Shown here piece by piece: positions 46,436-55,439 of a stretch of DNA of 64,000 nt. The DNA is from Burkholderiales bacterium. Lineage in GTDB: Bacteria > Pseudomonadota > Gammaproteobacteria > Burkholderiales > Burkholderiaceae_E. Both the position numbers and the translations under genes were made by a program. The stretch spans positions 62,001-126,000 of the forward strand of contig JAIYCW010000017.1 of the NCBI GenBank assembly GCA_027487815.1, in the 5' to 3' direction. Each line of letters begins with the position of its first letter. Within the stretch, counting starts at the first letter, position 1. The notes below the pieces were generated by a model. That model was not told the DNA's origin, made no database searches, and was given only the letters and a program-made list of their open reading frames with translations.

Positions 46436-47350
46436 TCAAGGCAGGGCTCGTTTCATTAAGGTGGCTTGGCGTAGCGTCTCGAAATGGATCGCGACGATTT
46501 GCTCGATATCCGGGCAATAGCCACCCCCCATCGCCACCACGACTGGCAGCCCCTGCGCTCTCACCCACTCAAACACCCGGGCATCGCGGGCCGCAACTCC
46601 TTGGGCACTGAGCGCAAGCTTGCCCAGGCGGTCGCCAACAAACACATCGGCTCCGGCCAGATAAAACACCATGTCAAAGGAGCCGCCTGCTGCCCCTACC
46701 CTGTCTATTACCGCAAGCGCTTCTTCAAGCGCGGCAAGGTACTCGCTGTCCGGGGTGGCATCAGGCAATCCGATATCCAGATCACTTTCAGTTTTGCGAA
46801 ACGGGTAGTTGCTTTCGCCATGGATGGACACGGTAAAGACCGAGGGGTCATCAGCGAAAATCGCAGCGGTGCCGTTGCCCTGATGCACATCGAGATCAAG
46901 CACCAGCGCTCGACGCAGGGTTCCATCATGTTGCCCTTGGCGAATCGCCACCGCAAAATCGTTAAAGCAGCAATAGCCTTCGCCATGATCCGCAAATGCG
47001 TGATGGGTGCCGCCGGCGAGGTTGACTCCAACCCCGTCGCGTAATGCACAGGACAAAGCCCCAAGGGATGCGCCTACGGAGCGGCGGGCCCGCTCATGCA
47101 TTGCCGGGCTCCAGGGAAAGCCCAACACGCGCTGTTCGGCAGCACTGAGCGTTCCTGTGCTCATTGCCGCGACATAGGCCGGGGTATGCACCCGGAGCAG
47201 GGCTTCATCGCTCGCTGCCACAGGAACGTCAAGTCTGACCCCCGCCAGTTCACTGCCCACGCGCTCACGCAGCCGGGCGTATTTCGCCATTGGGAAACGG
47301 TGCCCGGAAGGCAAAGGCAGGACAAACTCGTCGCAATAAAAGGCATGCAT
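46436..47350 (-). CDS. Histone deacetylase/acetylpolyamine amidohydrolase family protein
   Basis: The 304-residue protein has the arginase-like deacetylase motifs: AGGTHHAFADHGEGYCCFNDFAVA (His pair), VLDLDVHQGNGTAAIFADD (zinc Asp and His), and YLAGADVFVGDRLGKLALSAQG with GGGYCPD. Bacterial members deacetylate acetylated lysines, polyamines or small molecules. The substrate here is unknown. It leads a leftward group with an EamA carrier, thioesterase and nitroreductase. Confidence 0.92.
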   Translation of the reverse strand: MHAFYCDEFVLPLPSGHRFPMAKYARLRERVGSELAGVRLDVPVAASDEALLRVHTPAYVAAMSTGTLSAAEQRVLGFPWSPAMHERARRSVGASLGALSCALRDGVGVNLAGGTHHAFADHGEGYCCFNDFAVAIRQGQHDGTLRRALVLDLDVHQGNGTAAIFADDPSVFTVSIHGESNYPFRKTESDLDIGLPDATPDSEYLAALEEALAVIDRVGAAGGSFDMVFYLAGADVFVGDRLGKLALSAQGVAARDARVFEWVRAQGLPVVVAMGGGYCPDIEQIVAIHFETLRQATLMKRALP

Positions 47351-47575
47351 GGGGGGCCTAGGATACCTTCTCGGCCACGGGCCGACCTTGCCCGGACTGG
47401 GGCTGATTTCAGCCAGATGGATGCGTGCTTTTGTATCTACAGGGGTGTTGCTGCACCGAACAAATCTCGCCTGGATTGCGCGCGGAACCTTAATGCGCCG
47501 AAGCGATGAATCCCCGTCAAATTGATCTAAATCAATGCTTTAGGAAAATTAGGTGAGCTTACCCAAGCACGATGC

Positions 47576-47587
47576 TGCGATGCAACA
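47576..47587 (+). promoter_or_regulatory. PhaR-like element, upstream
   Basis: TGCGATGCAACA lies 7 nt upstream of the -35 hexamer. It resembles the TGC-rich sites bound by the PHA repressor PhaR in betaproteobacteria. Confidence 0.45.
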
Positions 47588-47594
47588 AAACCGC

Positions 47595-47623
47595 TTGACA
47601 CCACTTAAGCAAATCTGGAGAAT
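47595..47623 (+). promoter_or_regulatory. Probable phaP promoter
   Basis: TTGACA (47595-47600), a 17-nt spacer and GAGAAT (47618-47623) form a sigma-70 promoter about 117 nt upstream of the phasin ATG. Confidence 0.6.
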
Positions 47624-47629
47624 TCGAAT

Positions 47630-47641
47630 TGTTGCGGCGCA
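47630..47641 (-). promoter_or_regulatory. PhaR-like element, downstream and inverted
   Basis: TGTTGCGGCGCA, whose reverse complement TGCGCCGCAACA matches the upstream element in 10 of 12 positions. It lies at the expected transcription start. Confidence 0.45.
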
Positions 47642-47746
47642 CCATTGAGTTTAACGGATCGCCAAAGCAGTACGGATTTCCGAGCTTTTATTGTTTTCTA
47701 TTTGTTTTAACGCCAGGCCCAGCCTGAATCACCAGCGAGATTAACC

Positions 47747-48280
47747 ATGATGAATTTTCCAGACCAGTTTGTCCAAATGCAAAAGAACATGTTTGATGCC
47801 GCCCAGAGCCTGGCCGCCAAACAACTCGAAAGCATCGAAAAGCTTGTCGAGCTGAATATGCAAGCCACCAAAACCACATTGGCCGAGTCCACCGAGCAGG
47901 CCAAGGCGCTGATGTCCGCCAAGGATGTGAAGGCTTTTGCTGACGTGGCTGTTGCAGCCGCCCAGCCTAGCGCCGACAAGGCCACCGCATACGCCAAGCA
48001 TGTCTATGACATCGCCCAGGAAAGCGGCGCCGAATTTGCCAAAATGATTGAGAAGCAGATTGCTGACAATCAAAAGCAGGTTCAGTCCGCTCTGGAAGCC
48101 TTCTCGAAAAACGCCCCCATGGGTTCCGAGGGCGTCGTGACTCTGGTCAAGCAAGCCATGACCGCCGCCAACAGCGCTTTTGATCAAGTCAACAAGGCTA
48201 CCAAGCAAGCCGTTGAAATGGCTGAAGCCAACATGGTGGCTGCAACCAAAGTGACTACCAAAGCTCGCAAGGCTGCTTAA
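47747..48280 (+). CDS. phaP: Phasin
   Basis: Phasins coat polyhydroxyalkanoate granules. The 177-residue protein is nearly all alpha-helical and amphipathic, begins MMNFPDQFVQMQKNMFDAAQ, and contains ANSAFDQVNKATKQAVEMAEANMVAAT, as in the TIGR01841 family of betaproteobacteria. A signal peptide and membrane segments are absent. Its promoter is flanked by PhaR-like elements and a strong terminator follows, so it is a monocistronic, probably highly expressed gene. PHA synthase genes are not in the window. Confidence 0.93.
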   Translation: MMNFPDQFVQMQKNMFDAAQSLAAKQLESIEKLVELNMQATKTTLAESTEQAKALMSAKDVKAFADVAVAAAQPSADKATAYAKHVYDIAQESGAEFAKMIEKQIADNQKQVQSALEAFSKNAPMGSEGVVTLVKQAMTAANSAFDQVNKATKQAVEMAEANMVAATKVTTKARKAA

Positions 48281-48295
48281 GTCTCAAACTTGGAT

Positions 48296-48396
48296 GGTCG
48301 GGCCTTCATCAGGCTCGACCCAAGCAGGCTGCTCCTCCCTCCTCCGGTGGCCTGCTCAACCCGGACCCCACCTAAGTGCGGCCGGGTTTTTTTTTT
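48296..48396 (+). terminator. Rho-independent terminator(s) after phaP
   Basis: Three hairpins follow phaP: GGTCGGGCCT/AGGCTCGACC (48296-48320), AGCAGGC/GCCTGCT (48323-48356) and AACCCGG/CCGGGTT (48358-48388). The last is followed by a run of ten T, a classical terminator. It also faces the end of the convergent ferredoxin oxidoreductase gene. Confidence 0.85.
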
Positions 48397-48414
48397 CGCC
48401 CTCGGTGCTTCGTC

Positions 48415-51400
48415 CTAGGCCAATGCCTGGCTGGCTTCGCTTTGCACGCTCAGCACCTGAGCGCGCAATTCCTGCCAATGTTTCCGGGCCTGCGCAACAT
48501 TGCGCTCCTTCACATGCCCGTAGCCGCGGATCTCCTCAGGCACTTTCGCCCAACAAGCCAGGGCATCACGCTGCGAAGACTGCGGGTTGGCCCCCAGCGC
48601 ACCCATCAGCTCGATCAACTCGCGCTGATAGTCGACGATTAGGGCTCGCTCCATGCGACGCTCTTCGGTGTAGCCAAACACGTCCAGTGCGGTGCCGCGC
48701 AAAAAGCGCAAACGAGCCAAGCCAGAAAACGCGAACTTCATCCAGGGACCAAACCGTTGCTTGATTAATTGCCCCTGAGCATTGCGCTTGGCCAAAAGCG
48801 GAGGCGCCAGATGAAAGTTCACCTGAACATCGCCCTCAAACATCTGGGCGATCTGCCTCACAAACCGGGCATCCGTATGCAGGCGCGCCACTTCATACTC
48901 ATCCTTGAAGGCCATGAGCTTGAAGCCATAGCGTGCCGCAGCCGCTGTCACTGGCCACTGAGCCTGCGAACCCTCGGCTCCAGCGACAGAGCCCCAGGCC
49001 TTTTCCAACCCATGCACCTTGCCAATAAACTCCTCATAGCGCTTGGCATAGGCCCGGTTTTGGTAGGCCACCAGGCGCTTGATCCGATCATCAATCAAGG
49101 CTTGCAGGGAACCTTTCCCAAGCGGATCGATGGCTGGGCTCGCGCCCGCATCATCCGTGGCTGGTGCACTTCCCGCTTGACCCGGCCCAGCATCCAGGCG
49201 AGCACCCGCAGCCTGTTCAACTGCTGCGGGCTCCACCACCATGCGTCGGCCCCAGCGGAATGCCGCCAGATTCATCTTCACACTTACTGCGTTGAGTTCA
49301 ATTGCGCGTTCGATCGAGCGCGCCTGCAGCGGCACCAGCCCGCGCTGATACGCCGCTCCCAGCATCATCAGGTTGGCCGCAATCGTGTCGCCCAACAGCG
49401 CAACCGCCAGGCGATTGGCATCCATATACCAGGTGGCCTCATCGCCCAGCGCTTCATTGAGCTTGGTGCGCAGGCGAGTGAGCGGAAAGCTCCAGTTCAC
49501 ATTGCGGGTGAAATCAGCCGTAGGGGTTTGAGCGAGGTTGCCCACCAGCCGAGTGCGCCCTCGCGCCAGCTTGGCAAAGGCCTCGCGGCCAGCCGCCACC
49601 ACCAAATCGCCGCCAATCACTGCATCAGCCCCAGCTTGCCCGATACGTGGCGCATGCAGTTCATCAGGGCCATGCGCAAATCGCACAAAGCTCATCACCG
49701 CGCCGTTTTTCTGCGCAAGCCCCGCCATGTCCAGCACGCTCACGGCTTTGTGCTCCAGATGCGCAGCCATGCCCAATATCTGGCCAATCGTGACTACCCC
49801 GGTGCCACCAATCCCGGTGACCAGCAAACCGTAGGAATTCACCATCGCGGGCAATTCAGGAGTGGGCAGACCATTAAAGGCAAACTCAAGGGCCAATGCA
49901 GCATCCTGGTTTGCTGCCGACCCCGCTTTGCCGGCGACCACGGGCTTGCGCAACTGGCCGCCCTCCACCGTCACGAAGCTTGGGCAAAACCCGTTCACAC
50001 AGGAAAAATCCTTGTTGCAACTGCTTTGGTTGATCCGGCGCTTGCGCCCCAACTCGGTATCCAGAGGCTCGATCGACACGCAATTGGACTGCACGCCGCA
50101 ATCGCCACAACCTTCGCAGACCTCCGGGTTGATCACCACCCGCTTGGCCGGATCGGGAAACTCACCGCGTTTACGCCGCCTGCGCTTTTCTGCAGCACAG
50201 GTCTGGTCATAGATCAGCACCGATACGCCGTTGTATTCACGGAGTTCACGCTGCACCTGATCCAGCGTGGCGCGATCAAACACCACCACATCCGAGGCGA
50301 AATAGTTGGGCGGATACTTATGCGGCTCGTCGGTGACGACCACAATCTTGCCGACCCCTTCAGCACGCACCTGCTCGGCAATACGCGCAGGCGTGAGCGG
50401 CCCATCATGCCGCTGCCCTCCGGTCATGGCGACAGCATCATTAAACAGGATCTTGTAGGTCATGCGGGTTTTGCTGGCCACCGCATGGCGAATCGCAAGC
50501 GAACCCGAGTGGAAATAGGTGCCATCGCCGAGGTTTTGAAACACATGCTCGGTGGTGCTGAAGGGCGCCTGGCCGACCCAGGTCATGCCCTCGCCACCCA
50601 TTTGCGTGAAGGTCGCTGTGGAGCGATCCATCCACTGCGCCATGTAATGGCATCCGATTCCGGCCAGGGCACGCGAACCTTCCGGCACTTTGGTGGAGGT
50701 GTTATGCGGGCAGCCTGAGCAAAAGTAGGGAATCCGCTCAACGCTCACCGCATTTGTTTCAATACCTTTGAGGGAGCTGGCTACCACCAACGGCGCAGCA
50801 AGCTCCTGCAAGCGCTTTTCCACCCGCTCAAGCAAGGCGCGATCACAAGCGCCACTGGCATCATCGCTGCGCTTGGCGGCCTCGCGTAACCACTGTGCAA
50901 GCACCGGGGTCAACGAAGCTGCCGACAATTCCCCAGCCTCAGGCAAGGCCTCCAGAGCCAGCCCGGGGTCCACCCGTTTGCCTGCAATCCTGGGGCGCTG
51001 CACCAGAGCATATAAATGCTCCCTCGCCTGCCCTTCCATCAGCCCACGCTTTTCTTCCACAATCCACAGCGCCTCACATCCGGCCGCAAACTCGCGCAGC
51101 CCCTCAGGCTCCAGCGGCCAGGGCATCGCCACCTTGTAAACCCGCAGCCCGATGCGGCGCGCAGTCATGTCATCGAGCCCAATATCAGCCAGCATCTGGC
51201 GCAGATCCAGATAGGCCTTGCCGCTACTCACAATCCCCAGCCGCGCTGCTTCACCTGCGCTACGGCCCAACACCGCGGCATCAAGACGATTGGCGCGCGC
51301 ATACGCCAGCGCCGCAGGCATCTTGTAGCGCACCAACCGCTCTTCCAGTTTTGGAAACGTGTCTTCAGGCCAGCGCAAGTTCAGCCCGCCAGCAGGCATG

Positions 51401-52098
51401 GCAAATTCGGGGCGCTTGAATTGCAGGCGCGCGAGACTTACATCAGCGACCCCCGCCACTTCAATCGTATCGGTTACCGCCTTCAAGCCGACCCACACCC
51501 CGGCAAAACGCGACATCGCCAGGCCGTGCAAGCCAAGATCAATATAGTCCTGCAACTGGGCTGCAGCCAGCACCGGAATCGATACCGCCTGAAAGATGTA
51601 ATCGGTTTGCGCGGCTACCGTGGATGACTTCGCCCCATGATCATCGCCCGCCACCGCCAGCACCCCACCCAGTGGAGCCGAGCCCGCCTGATTCGCATGC
51701 CGAAACACATCGCCACTGCGATCCACACCCGGGCCCTTGCCATACCAAATGCCAAACACGCCGTCATAGCGTGAATCGCCAAAACAATGCATCTGCTGCG
51801 TGCCCCACAGTGCCGTGGCTGCAAGATCTTCATTGGTCCCCGGCTCGAACTTGATGTGATGCGCTTCGAGATGTTTGCGCGCTTTCCACAAAGCCTGGTC
51901 ATACCCGCCCACCGGCGAGCCGCGATAGCCAGTGATGTAGCCCGCGGTGTTGTGGCCCGCCGCCAGATCGAGTGCGTGCTGCAGCATGGGCAAACGCACC
52001 AAGGCTTGGGTGCCGGTAATAAACACGGGCCCGTCGGCCGCCTCATATTTATCTTCCAGTGCTACATCACGCAGTTTTAACTCTGCAGGTGCATTCAT
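48415..52098 (-). CDS. Indolepyruvate ferredoxin oxidoreductase, fused alpha/beta/gamma type
   Basis: The 1227-residue protein joins TPP-dependent and gamma domains as in aerobic-type indolepyruvate oxidoreductases. The N-terminal third (ITGTQALVRLPMLQHALDLAAG) is the pyrimidine-binding region; the middle has YFCSGCPHNTSTKVPEGSRALAGIGCHYM (TPP domain) and a cysteine cluster CEGCGDCGVQSNC; the C-terminal part (LLVTGIGGTGVVTIGQILGMAAHLE) is the gamma-type domain. It would oxidatively decarboxylate aryl pyruvates to aryl-acetyl-CoA. The ATG overlaps the CinA-like stop by 4 nt. Confidence 0.93.
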   Translation of the reverse strand: MNAPAELKLRDVALEDKYEAADGPVFITGTQALVRLPMLQHALDLAAGHNTAGYITGYRGSPVGGYDQALWKARKHLEAHHIKFEPGTNEDLAATALWGTQQMHCFGDSRYDGVFGIWYGKGPGVDRSGDVFRHANQAGSAPLGGVLAVAGDDHGAKSSTVAAQTDYIFQAVSIPVLAAAQLQDYIDLGLHGLAMSRFAGVWVGLKAVTDTIEVAGVADVSLARLQFKRPEFAMPAGGLNLRWPEDTFPKLEERLVRYKMPAALAYARANRLDAAVLGRSAGEAARLGIVSSGKAYLDLRQMLADIGLDDMTARRIGLRVYKVAMPWPLEPEGLREFAAGCEALWIVEEKRGLMEGQAREHLYALVQRPRIAGKRVDPGLALEALPEAGELSAASLTPVLAQWLREAAKRSDDASGACDRALLERVEKRLQELAAPLVVASSLKGIETNAVSVERIPYFCSGCPHNTSTKVPEGSRALAGIGCHYMAQWMDRSTATFTQMGGEGMTWVGQAPFSTTEHVFQNLGDGTYFHSGSLAIRHAVASKTRMTYKILFNDAVAMTGGQRHDGPLTPARIAEQVRAEGVGKIVVVTDEPHKYPPNYFASDVVVFDRATLDQVQRELREYNGVSVLIYDQTCAAEKRRRRKRGEFPDPAKRVVINPEVCEGCGDCGVQSNCVSIEPLDTELGRKRRINQSSCNKDFSCVNGFCPSFVTVEGGQLRKPVVAGKAGSAANQDAALALEFAFNGLPTPELPAMVNSYGLLVTGIGGTGVVTIGQILGMAAHLEHKAVSVLDMAGLAQKNGAVMSFVRFAHGPDELHAPRIGQAGADAVIGGDLVVAAGREAFAKLARGRTRLVGNLAQTPTADFTRNVNWSFPLTRLRTKLNEALGDEATWYMDANRLAVALLGDTIAANLMMLGAAYQRGLVPLQARSIERAIELNAVSVKMNLAAFRWGRRMVVEPAAVEQAAGARLDAGPGQAGSAPATDDAGASPAIDPLGKGSLQALIDDRIKRLVAYQNRAYAKRYEEFIGKVHGLEKAWGSVAGAEGSQAQWPVTAAAARYGFKLMAFKDEYEVARLHTDARFVRQIAQMFEGDVQVNFHLAPPLLAKRNAQGQLIKQRFGPWMKFAFSGLARLRFLRGTALDVFGYTEERRMERALIVDYQRELIELMGALGANPQSSQRDALACWAKVPEEIRGYGHVKERNVAQARKHWQELRAQVLSVQSEASQALA

Positions 52099-52919
52099 GC
52101 CTTCGCTCCCGTTGATGCTTGCCCGCCCAGTGCTTGCCCGCCCAGTGCCACCCCGCCCAGTGCCAACGCACCAGCACGCAATTTTTCAAACGCTGCCTCG
52201 ACCTGATCAGGCGCGCCTTTGACACCCAATTCGATATGCCTGCGCAAGCCGGCCTCGCCCATGGATGGCAAGCTAAAGACCTTGATCCCGGCAAACTCCT
52301 GCTCAATCGCTTCCATCAACGGCGTCGCGGTGGACTCGGCAAGCTCGGCGACCAGAAACGAGAGCTCGGCTTGGGGTCGTTGATGAAACAGGTGCGCGTA
52401 ATGCTGATCCAGCACCGCCTCAATCATCGGCCAGGCCATCACCGGAAAGCCCGGCACAAACCAGTGATCGCCAATATTGAACCCGGGAATCCGGTTGTAG
52501 GGATTTGGAATGATGCGCGCGCCTGCCGGGAATTCCCCCATCTTCAGGCGTTGCTGGTTTTCAGGCAGGCTCATGTCGGGCTTGGCTTGGCCTTGCGCGG
52601 CTTGCTCCATCACCCGCTGGGTAATCAGCTCGGCGGCCTCAGGATGCAACACCACCTCCAGGCCCAGAGCTTGAGCCACGGCCTGACGGGTATGGTCATC
52701 CGGGGTGGCACCAATGCCTCCGCAGGAAAACACGATATCCGTGGAGGCCAGCGACTGGCGATATCCAGCTACCAAACGCTCGCGAGAATCGCCGATGTAT
52801 TGCACCCAGCTGAGCTGTAATCCGCGAGCTGCAAGCAGCTCGACCACCTTGGCAAAATGTTTGTCCTGGCGCTTGCCTGAGATAATCTCGTCGCCAATGA
52901 TGAAAAGTCCGAAGTTCAT
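52095..52919 (-). CDS. Molybdopterin-binding (CinA N-terminal-like) protein
   Basis: The 274-residue protein starts at ATG 52919 (MNFGLFIIGDEIISGKRQDK) and has the MoCF/CinA motifs IVFSCGGIGATPDDHTRQAVAQAL and NPYNRIPGFNIGDHWFVPGFPVMA. CinA-N proteins are competence-damage or pyrophosphatase-like proteins. The C-terminal ~20 residues are repeats of ALGGQ/ALGGV encoded by 15-bp DNA repeats. An upstream start at 52976 would lie across the divergent phosphoesterase and is unlikely. It is co-translated with the ferredoxin oxidoreductase gene. Confidence 0.82.
   Translation of the reverse strand: MNFGLFIIGDEIISGKRQDKHFAKVVELLAARGLQLSWVQYIGDSRERLVAGYRQSLASTDIVFSCGGIGATPDDHTRQAVAQALGLEVVLHPEAAELITQRVMEQAAQGQAKPDMSLPENQQRLKMGEFPAGARIIPNPYNRIPGFNIGDHWFVPGFPVMAWPMIEAVLDQHYAHLFHQRPQAELSFLVAELAESTATPLMEAIEQEFAGIKVFSLPSMGEAGLRRHIELGVKGAPDQVEAAFEKLRAGALALGGVALGGQALGGQASTGAKA
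52116..52160 (-). repeat. 15-bp tandem repeat in the 3' end of the CinA-like gene
   Basis: TGCTTGCCCGCCCAG occurs perfectly at 52116-52130 and 52131-52145, and a third copy with two changes at 52146-52160. It codes for the ALGGQ repeats at the C-terminus. Confidence 0.85.
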
Positions 52920-52934
52920 GAATCGGAGTGTAGC

Positions 52935-53705
52935 TTGAGCCGCCCTTTGCGTATTGCCCTGATCACCGATATCCACGGCAATCTGCCTGCGCTGGAATCC
53001 GTGCTAACCCATCTTGCCAGCCAATCGATCGACCAGATCGTGCAGCTTGGCGATGCAGTGAGCGGCCCACTTTGGCCCGCCGAAACACTCGCGCGCTTAC
53101 AAGCGCTAAATGCGCAGCATGTGCTGGGCAATCATGACCTCGCCGTGCTGAATCCGCTTATGGCCGCTTTGAATCCAGGCGATGCCCACGCCAGAAAAGT
53201 GCTTGATGAAGCGCAACTCGCATTCATCGGCACTTGGCCGAAGTCAGTCTTGCTGCCGCAAGGGGGTTTCGCGTTTCACGCCTGCCCGCGCGCGATTGAT
53301 CTATATTTGCTGGAGCAAGCCAATGCAGATCAGGCAAGACTGCGCCCCATGGCCGAGATCAGCGCCGAACTGCAAGACCCAAGCTGCATGGCGGCCCGCT
53401 GGATCGCCTGTGGTCATAGCCATGTTCAGCGCACCGTGCAGCTGCCTGACGGCCGCCTGGTGATCAATGCAGGCAGTGTCGGGCTACAGGCCTATACCGA
53501 GCCTGCGACCGATCTTTATCCGGCTCATACCCATGCCATGGGCAGCCCACACGCGCGTTACTCCGTGATCGAGGCCACAGATTCAAGCCTCACTGTGACG
53601 CAACACGCGGTGGCCTACGATTGGCAGGCTGCCAGCCATCGCGCCGCCGCTATGGGGCGAGCCGATTGGGCGCGGGCCCTGCTGACGGGCCACGGCTTTG
53701 CCTGA
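52935..53705 (+). CDS. Metallophosphoesterase
   Basis: The 256-residue protein has the calcineurin-like motifs DIHGN (LITDIHGNLPALESVL), GDAVSG, GNHD (VLGNHDLAVL) and GHSHVQR, followed by INAGSVGLQ, as in YfcE/MJ0936-type phosphodiesterases. Only TTG starts are available near the N-terminus (52935, MSRPLRIALITD, or 52947), as no ATG or GTG lies upstream. Only 15 nt separate it from the divergent CinA-like ATG. Its 3' end overlaps the convergent EI24 gene by 56 nt. Confidence 0.88.
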   Translation: MSRPLRIALITDIHGNLPALESVLTHLASQSIDQIVQLGDAVSGPLWPAETLARLQALNAQHVLGNHDLAVLNPLMAALNPGDAHARKVLDEAQLAFIGTWPKSVLLPQGGFAFHACPRAIDLYLLEQANADQARLRPMAEISAELQDPSCMAARWIACGHSHVQRTVQLPDGRLVINAGSVGLQAYTEPATDLYPAHTHAMGSPHARYSVIEATDSSLTVTQHAVAYDWQAASHRAAAMGRADWARALLTGHGFA

Positions 53706-54414
53706 GCCGGTTGAGCGAATAGTGGCCAAACATGAGGGCCGAGAGCACCGGAGTCAGCAAGAAAAGCGGCGGAATGTAGTTGAGCGCGCTCACCATCATC
53801 GATAGCCCAAAAGTTTCCTTGCGGTGCGCTGCAATCAGGCGCTTGCGCTCCTCAGGATCCGCATGTTCAACCAGGGAGTCAAAGCGCATGATGCGGGCGG
53901 TCAGCCAGCTCCACCAGAGCCAGGGCACGATAAAAGCCAGCGGCGGAATCAACCACAGCGGCATGGTCAACACATAGCCCACAAAAAACATCACGAAGCT
54001 CGATAGTGCATTCCACACGCTGGCGCCCACCGACCACGAGCCGCGTCGCTCCACATCTTTGTAGGGACCCTGGCCAAGATGACGGTTGACCACCGGCATC
54101 GCCAGCACTGCCACCAGCACCAGGGCGAGCGCAAACAAGAGCGGAATAAACAGCAGCATCACCATCATCACGCTGACCAAGCCCTTGAGCCATTCCACGC
54201 CACCAAAGCGCGCGGTCCAGCCAAACACCCAGCCCAAGGCCCCTTGCGCTTCAAAAAACGTGCTTGAAACCCATTGCAGCAACGGATCCCACACCCACCA
54301 CAACCCGATCACCCCAAGCGCGAGGCTCAATAGGAATGGCCCGACCAGCAAGGCCAGCATCGCCGGATGAAATTGCGATGCCACCCCTCTGAAGAAAGCT
54401 TGAATTACAGGCAT
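53650..54414 (-). CDS. EI24 domain-containing membrane protein
   Basis: The 254-residue protein has about four to six hydrophobic segments, MPVIQAFFRGVASQFHPAML at the start and VLAMPVVNRHLGQGPYKDVERRGSWSVGASVWNALSSFVMFFVGYVLTM, typical of the EI24/CysZ-like family (DUF540). The ATG at 54414 is chosen; upstream starts are unlikely because residues from MPVI onward fit the family. It follows the sterol desaturase-like gene by 28 nt on the same strand. Function is not established. Confidence 0.8.
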   Translation of the reverse strand: MPVIQAFFRGVASQFHPAMLALLVGPFLLSLALGVIGLWWVWDPLLQWVSSTFFEAQGALGWVFGWTARFGGVEWLKGLVSVMMVMLLFIPLLFALALVLVAVLAMPVVNRHLGQGPYKDVERRGSWSVGASVWNALSSFVMFFVGYVLTMPLWLIPPLAFIVPWLWWSWLTARIMRFDSLVEHADPEERKRLIAAHRKETFGLSMMVSALNYIPPLFLLTPVLSALMFGHYSLNRLRQSRGPSAGPAPNRLAP

Positions 54415-54442
54415 AGCCAGCTCCCCGGTGAATGTCCCAGTC

Positions 54443-55408
54443 TCAATCGCCAATTCTCTTCAAGGCCAGCCATTGCTGGGCCCAAAACCCGCGCCCATAG
54501 TCGCGCCCCTCAAGCTGATCGCGCACGCCGGTGGGCACATAGCCCTCACGAAAATCCGCAGTGCCAAACAGCCGATCCCACACCGGAAACAACACCGCAA
54601 AATTGCAGCCCCGTCGTTCCCCCTCATGGCCATAGCCGATCGCATGATGCAGCCGATGAAAGCTCGGGCTCACCAGCAACCAGCGCCCGACCCATCCCAG
54701 ATCAGTGCGCAGGTTGGCGTGCTGCAGGCTTTGCGCAACCCGGGTCAAGACCACGATCAAAAGATATTGCCCGGGTGCCACGCCGATGGCCAAGGCCAGC
54801 ATCGCCAAAAGCGCGTCCCGTAGCAAGTCGTCCAGCAGGTGATTGCGATTGTCGCTCCAAAGCGTCATGTGCTGCTGGCTGTGGTGCAGCCCGTGCAAGG
54901 CCCACCACCAGCCCAGCCGGTGTTGGCCGCGATGAATCCAGTAATCCACCAGATCTAGCACCACGATGTAAAGCAAGAGGCTCACCCAGCCGATGTCGGT
55001 CACGCCAGGCCAGATACCATCGAGCTGCCAGCGCGAAATCCCAAGCAGACGCAACTCCCCGTCGATCCAATCCACCATCGGCTGCAGCAACAAAAACGCC
55101 ACCACGGCAAAGCCACCGAGGCGATGCAATAGGGTGTACACCACATCCGTGCGAATCGCCTGGCGGCGCGCCTGCTTTTCAGCCTCGCTCAGGCCACTGA
55201 CAATCTGCGCAGGCCAGCGACGCTCGGCCGCCCCGAGCACCAAAAACAGCAGCACGATTTCCAGCGCGCCAATCACGAGCCATTCGGTCGCATCAAATGC
55301 AATCTCTTCAAATTGCATCCAGCCCAATCCAAAGAGCACAGGCTGAATCAGGCCTTGGTATAACCCTTGCTGGGCCCAGGCGATCCAATGCAAGACAGCG
55401 TCAATCAT
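54443..55408 (-). CDS. Sterol desaturase/fatty acid hydroxylase family protein
   Basis: The 321-residue membrane protein has the di-iron His boxes HRGQH (LVDYWIHRGQHRLGWWWALHGLHHSQQH) and HRLHHAIGYGHEGERRGCNFAV, the pattern of the fatty-acid hydroxylase superfamily. About four to six membrane helices are visible. The substrate (lipid, sterol-like or carotenoid) is not predictable. Being inside a phototroph's genome does not by itself imply a carotenoid hydroxylase. It lies between the polysaccharide-deacetylase-like and EI24 genes. Confidence 0.88.
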   Translation of the reverse strand: MIDAVLHWIAWAQQGLYQGLIQPVLFGLGWMQFEEIAFDATEWLVIGALEIVLLFLVLGAAERRWPAQIVSGLSEAEKQARRQAIRTDVVYTLLHRLGGFAVVAFLLLQPMVDWIDGELRLLGISRWQLDGIWPGVTDIGWVSLLLYIVVLDLVDYWIHRGQHRLGWWWALHGLHHSQQHMTLWSDNRNHLLDDLLRDALLAMLALAIGVAPGQYLLIVVLTRVAQSLQHANLRTDLGWVGRWLLVSPSFHRLHHAIGYGHEGERRGCNFAVLFPVWDRLFGTADFREGYVPTGVRDQLEGRDYGRGFWAQQWLALKRIGD

Positions 55409-55439
55409 GGGCTTGGCAAAATCCGGAATTCATCAAGGG

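Larger units (their letters stand above)
47351..47746. other. 396-nt region upstream of phaP
   Basis: No gene is supported here. The right half holds a probable phaP promoter with two PhaR-like elements. The left half, up to about 47560, shows an AT-rich stretch (ATTGATCTAAATCAATG, a near palindrome at 47521-47537) that resembles an FNR/CRP-like half-site pair, but I assign no regulator. Confidence 0.5.

Noticed and set aside
48769-50718. 649-codon plus-strand ORF antisense to the ferredoxin oxidoreductase
   Set aside because: It is the complement of a well-supported gene, has His/Arg-rich composition and no family motif; typical shadow ORF of GC-rich DNA.
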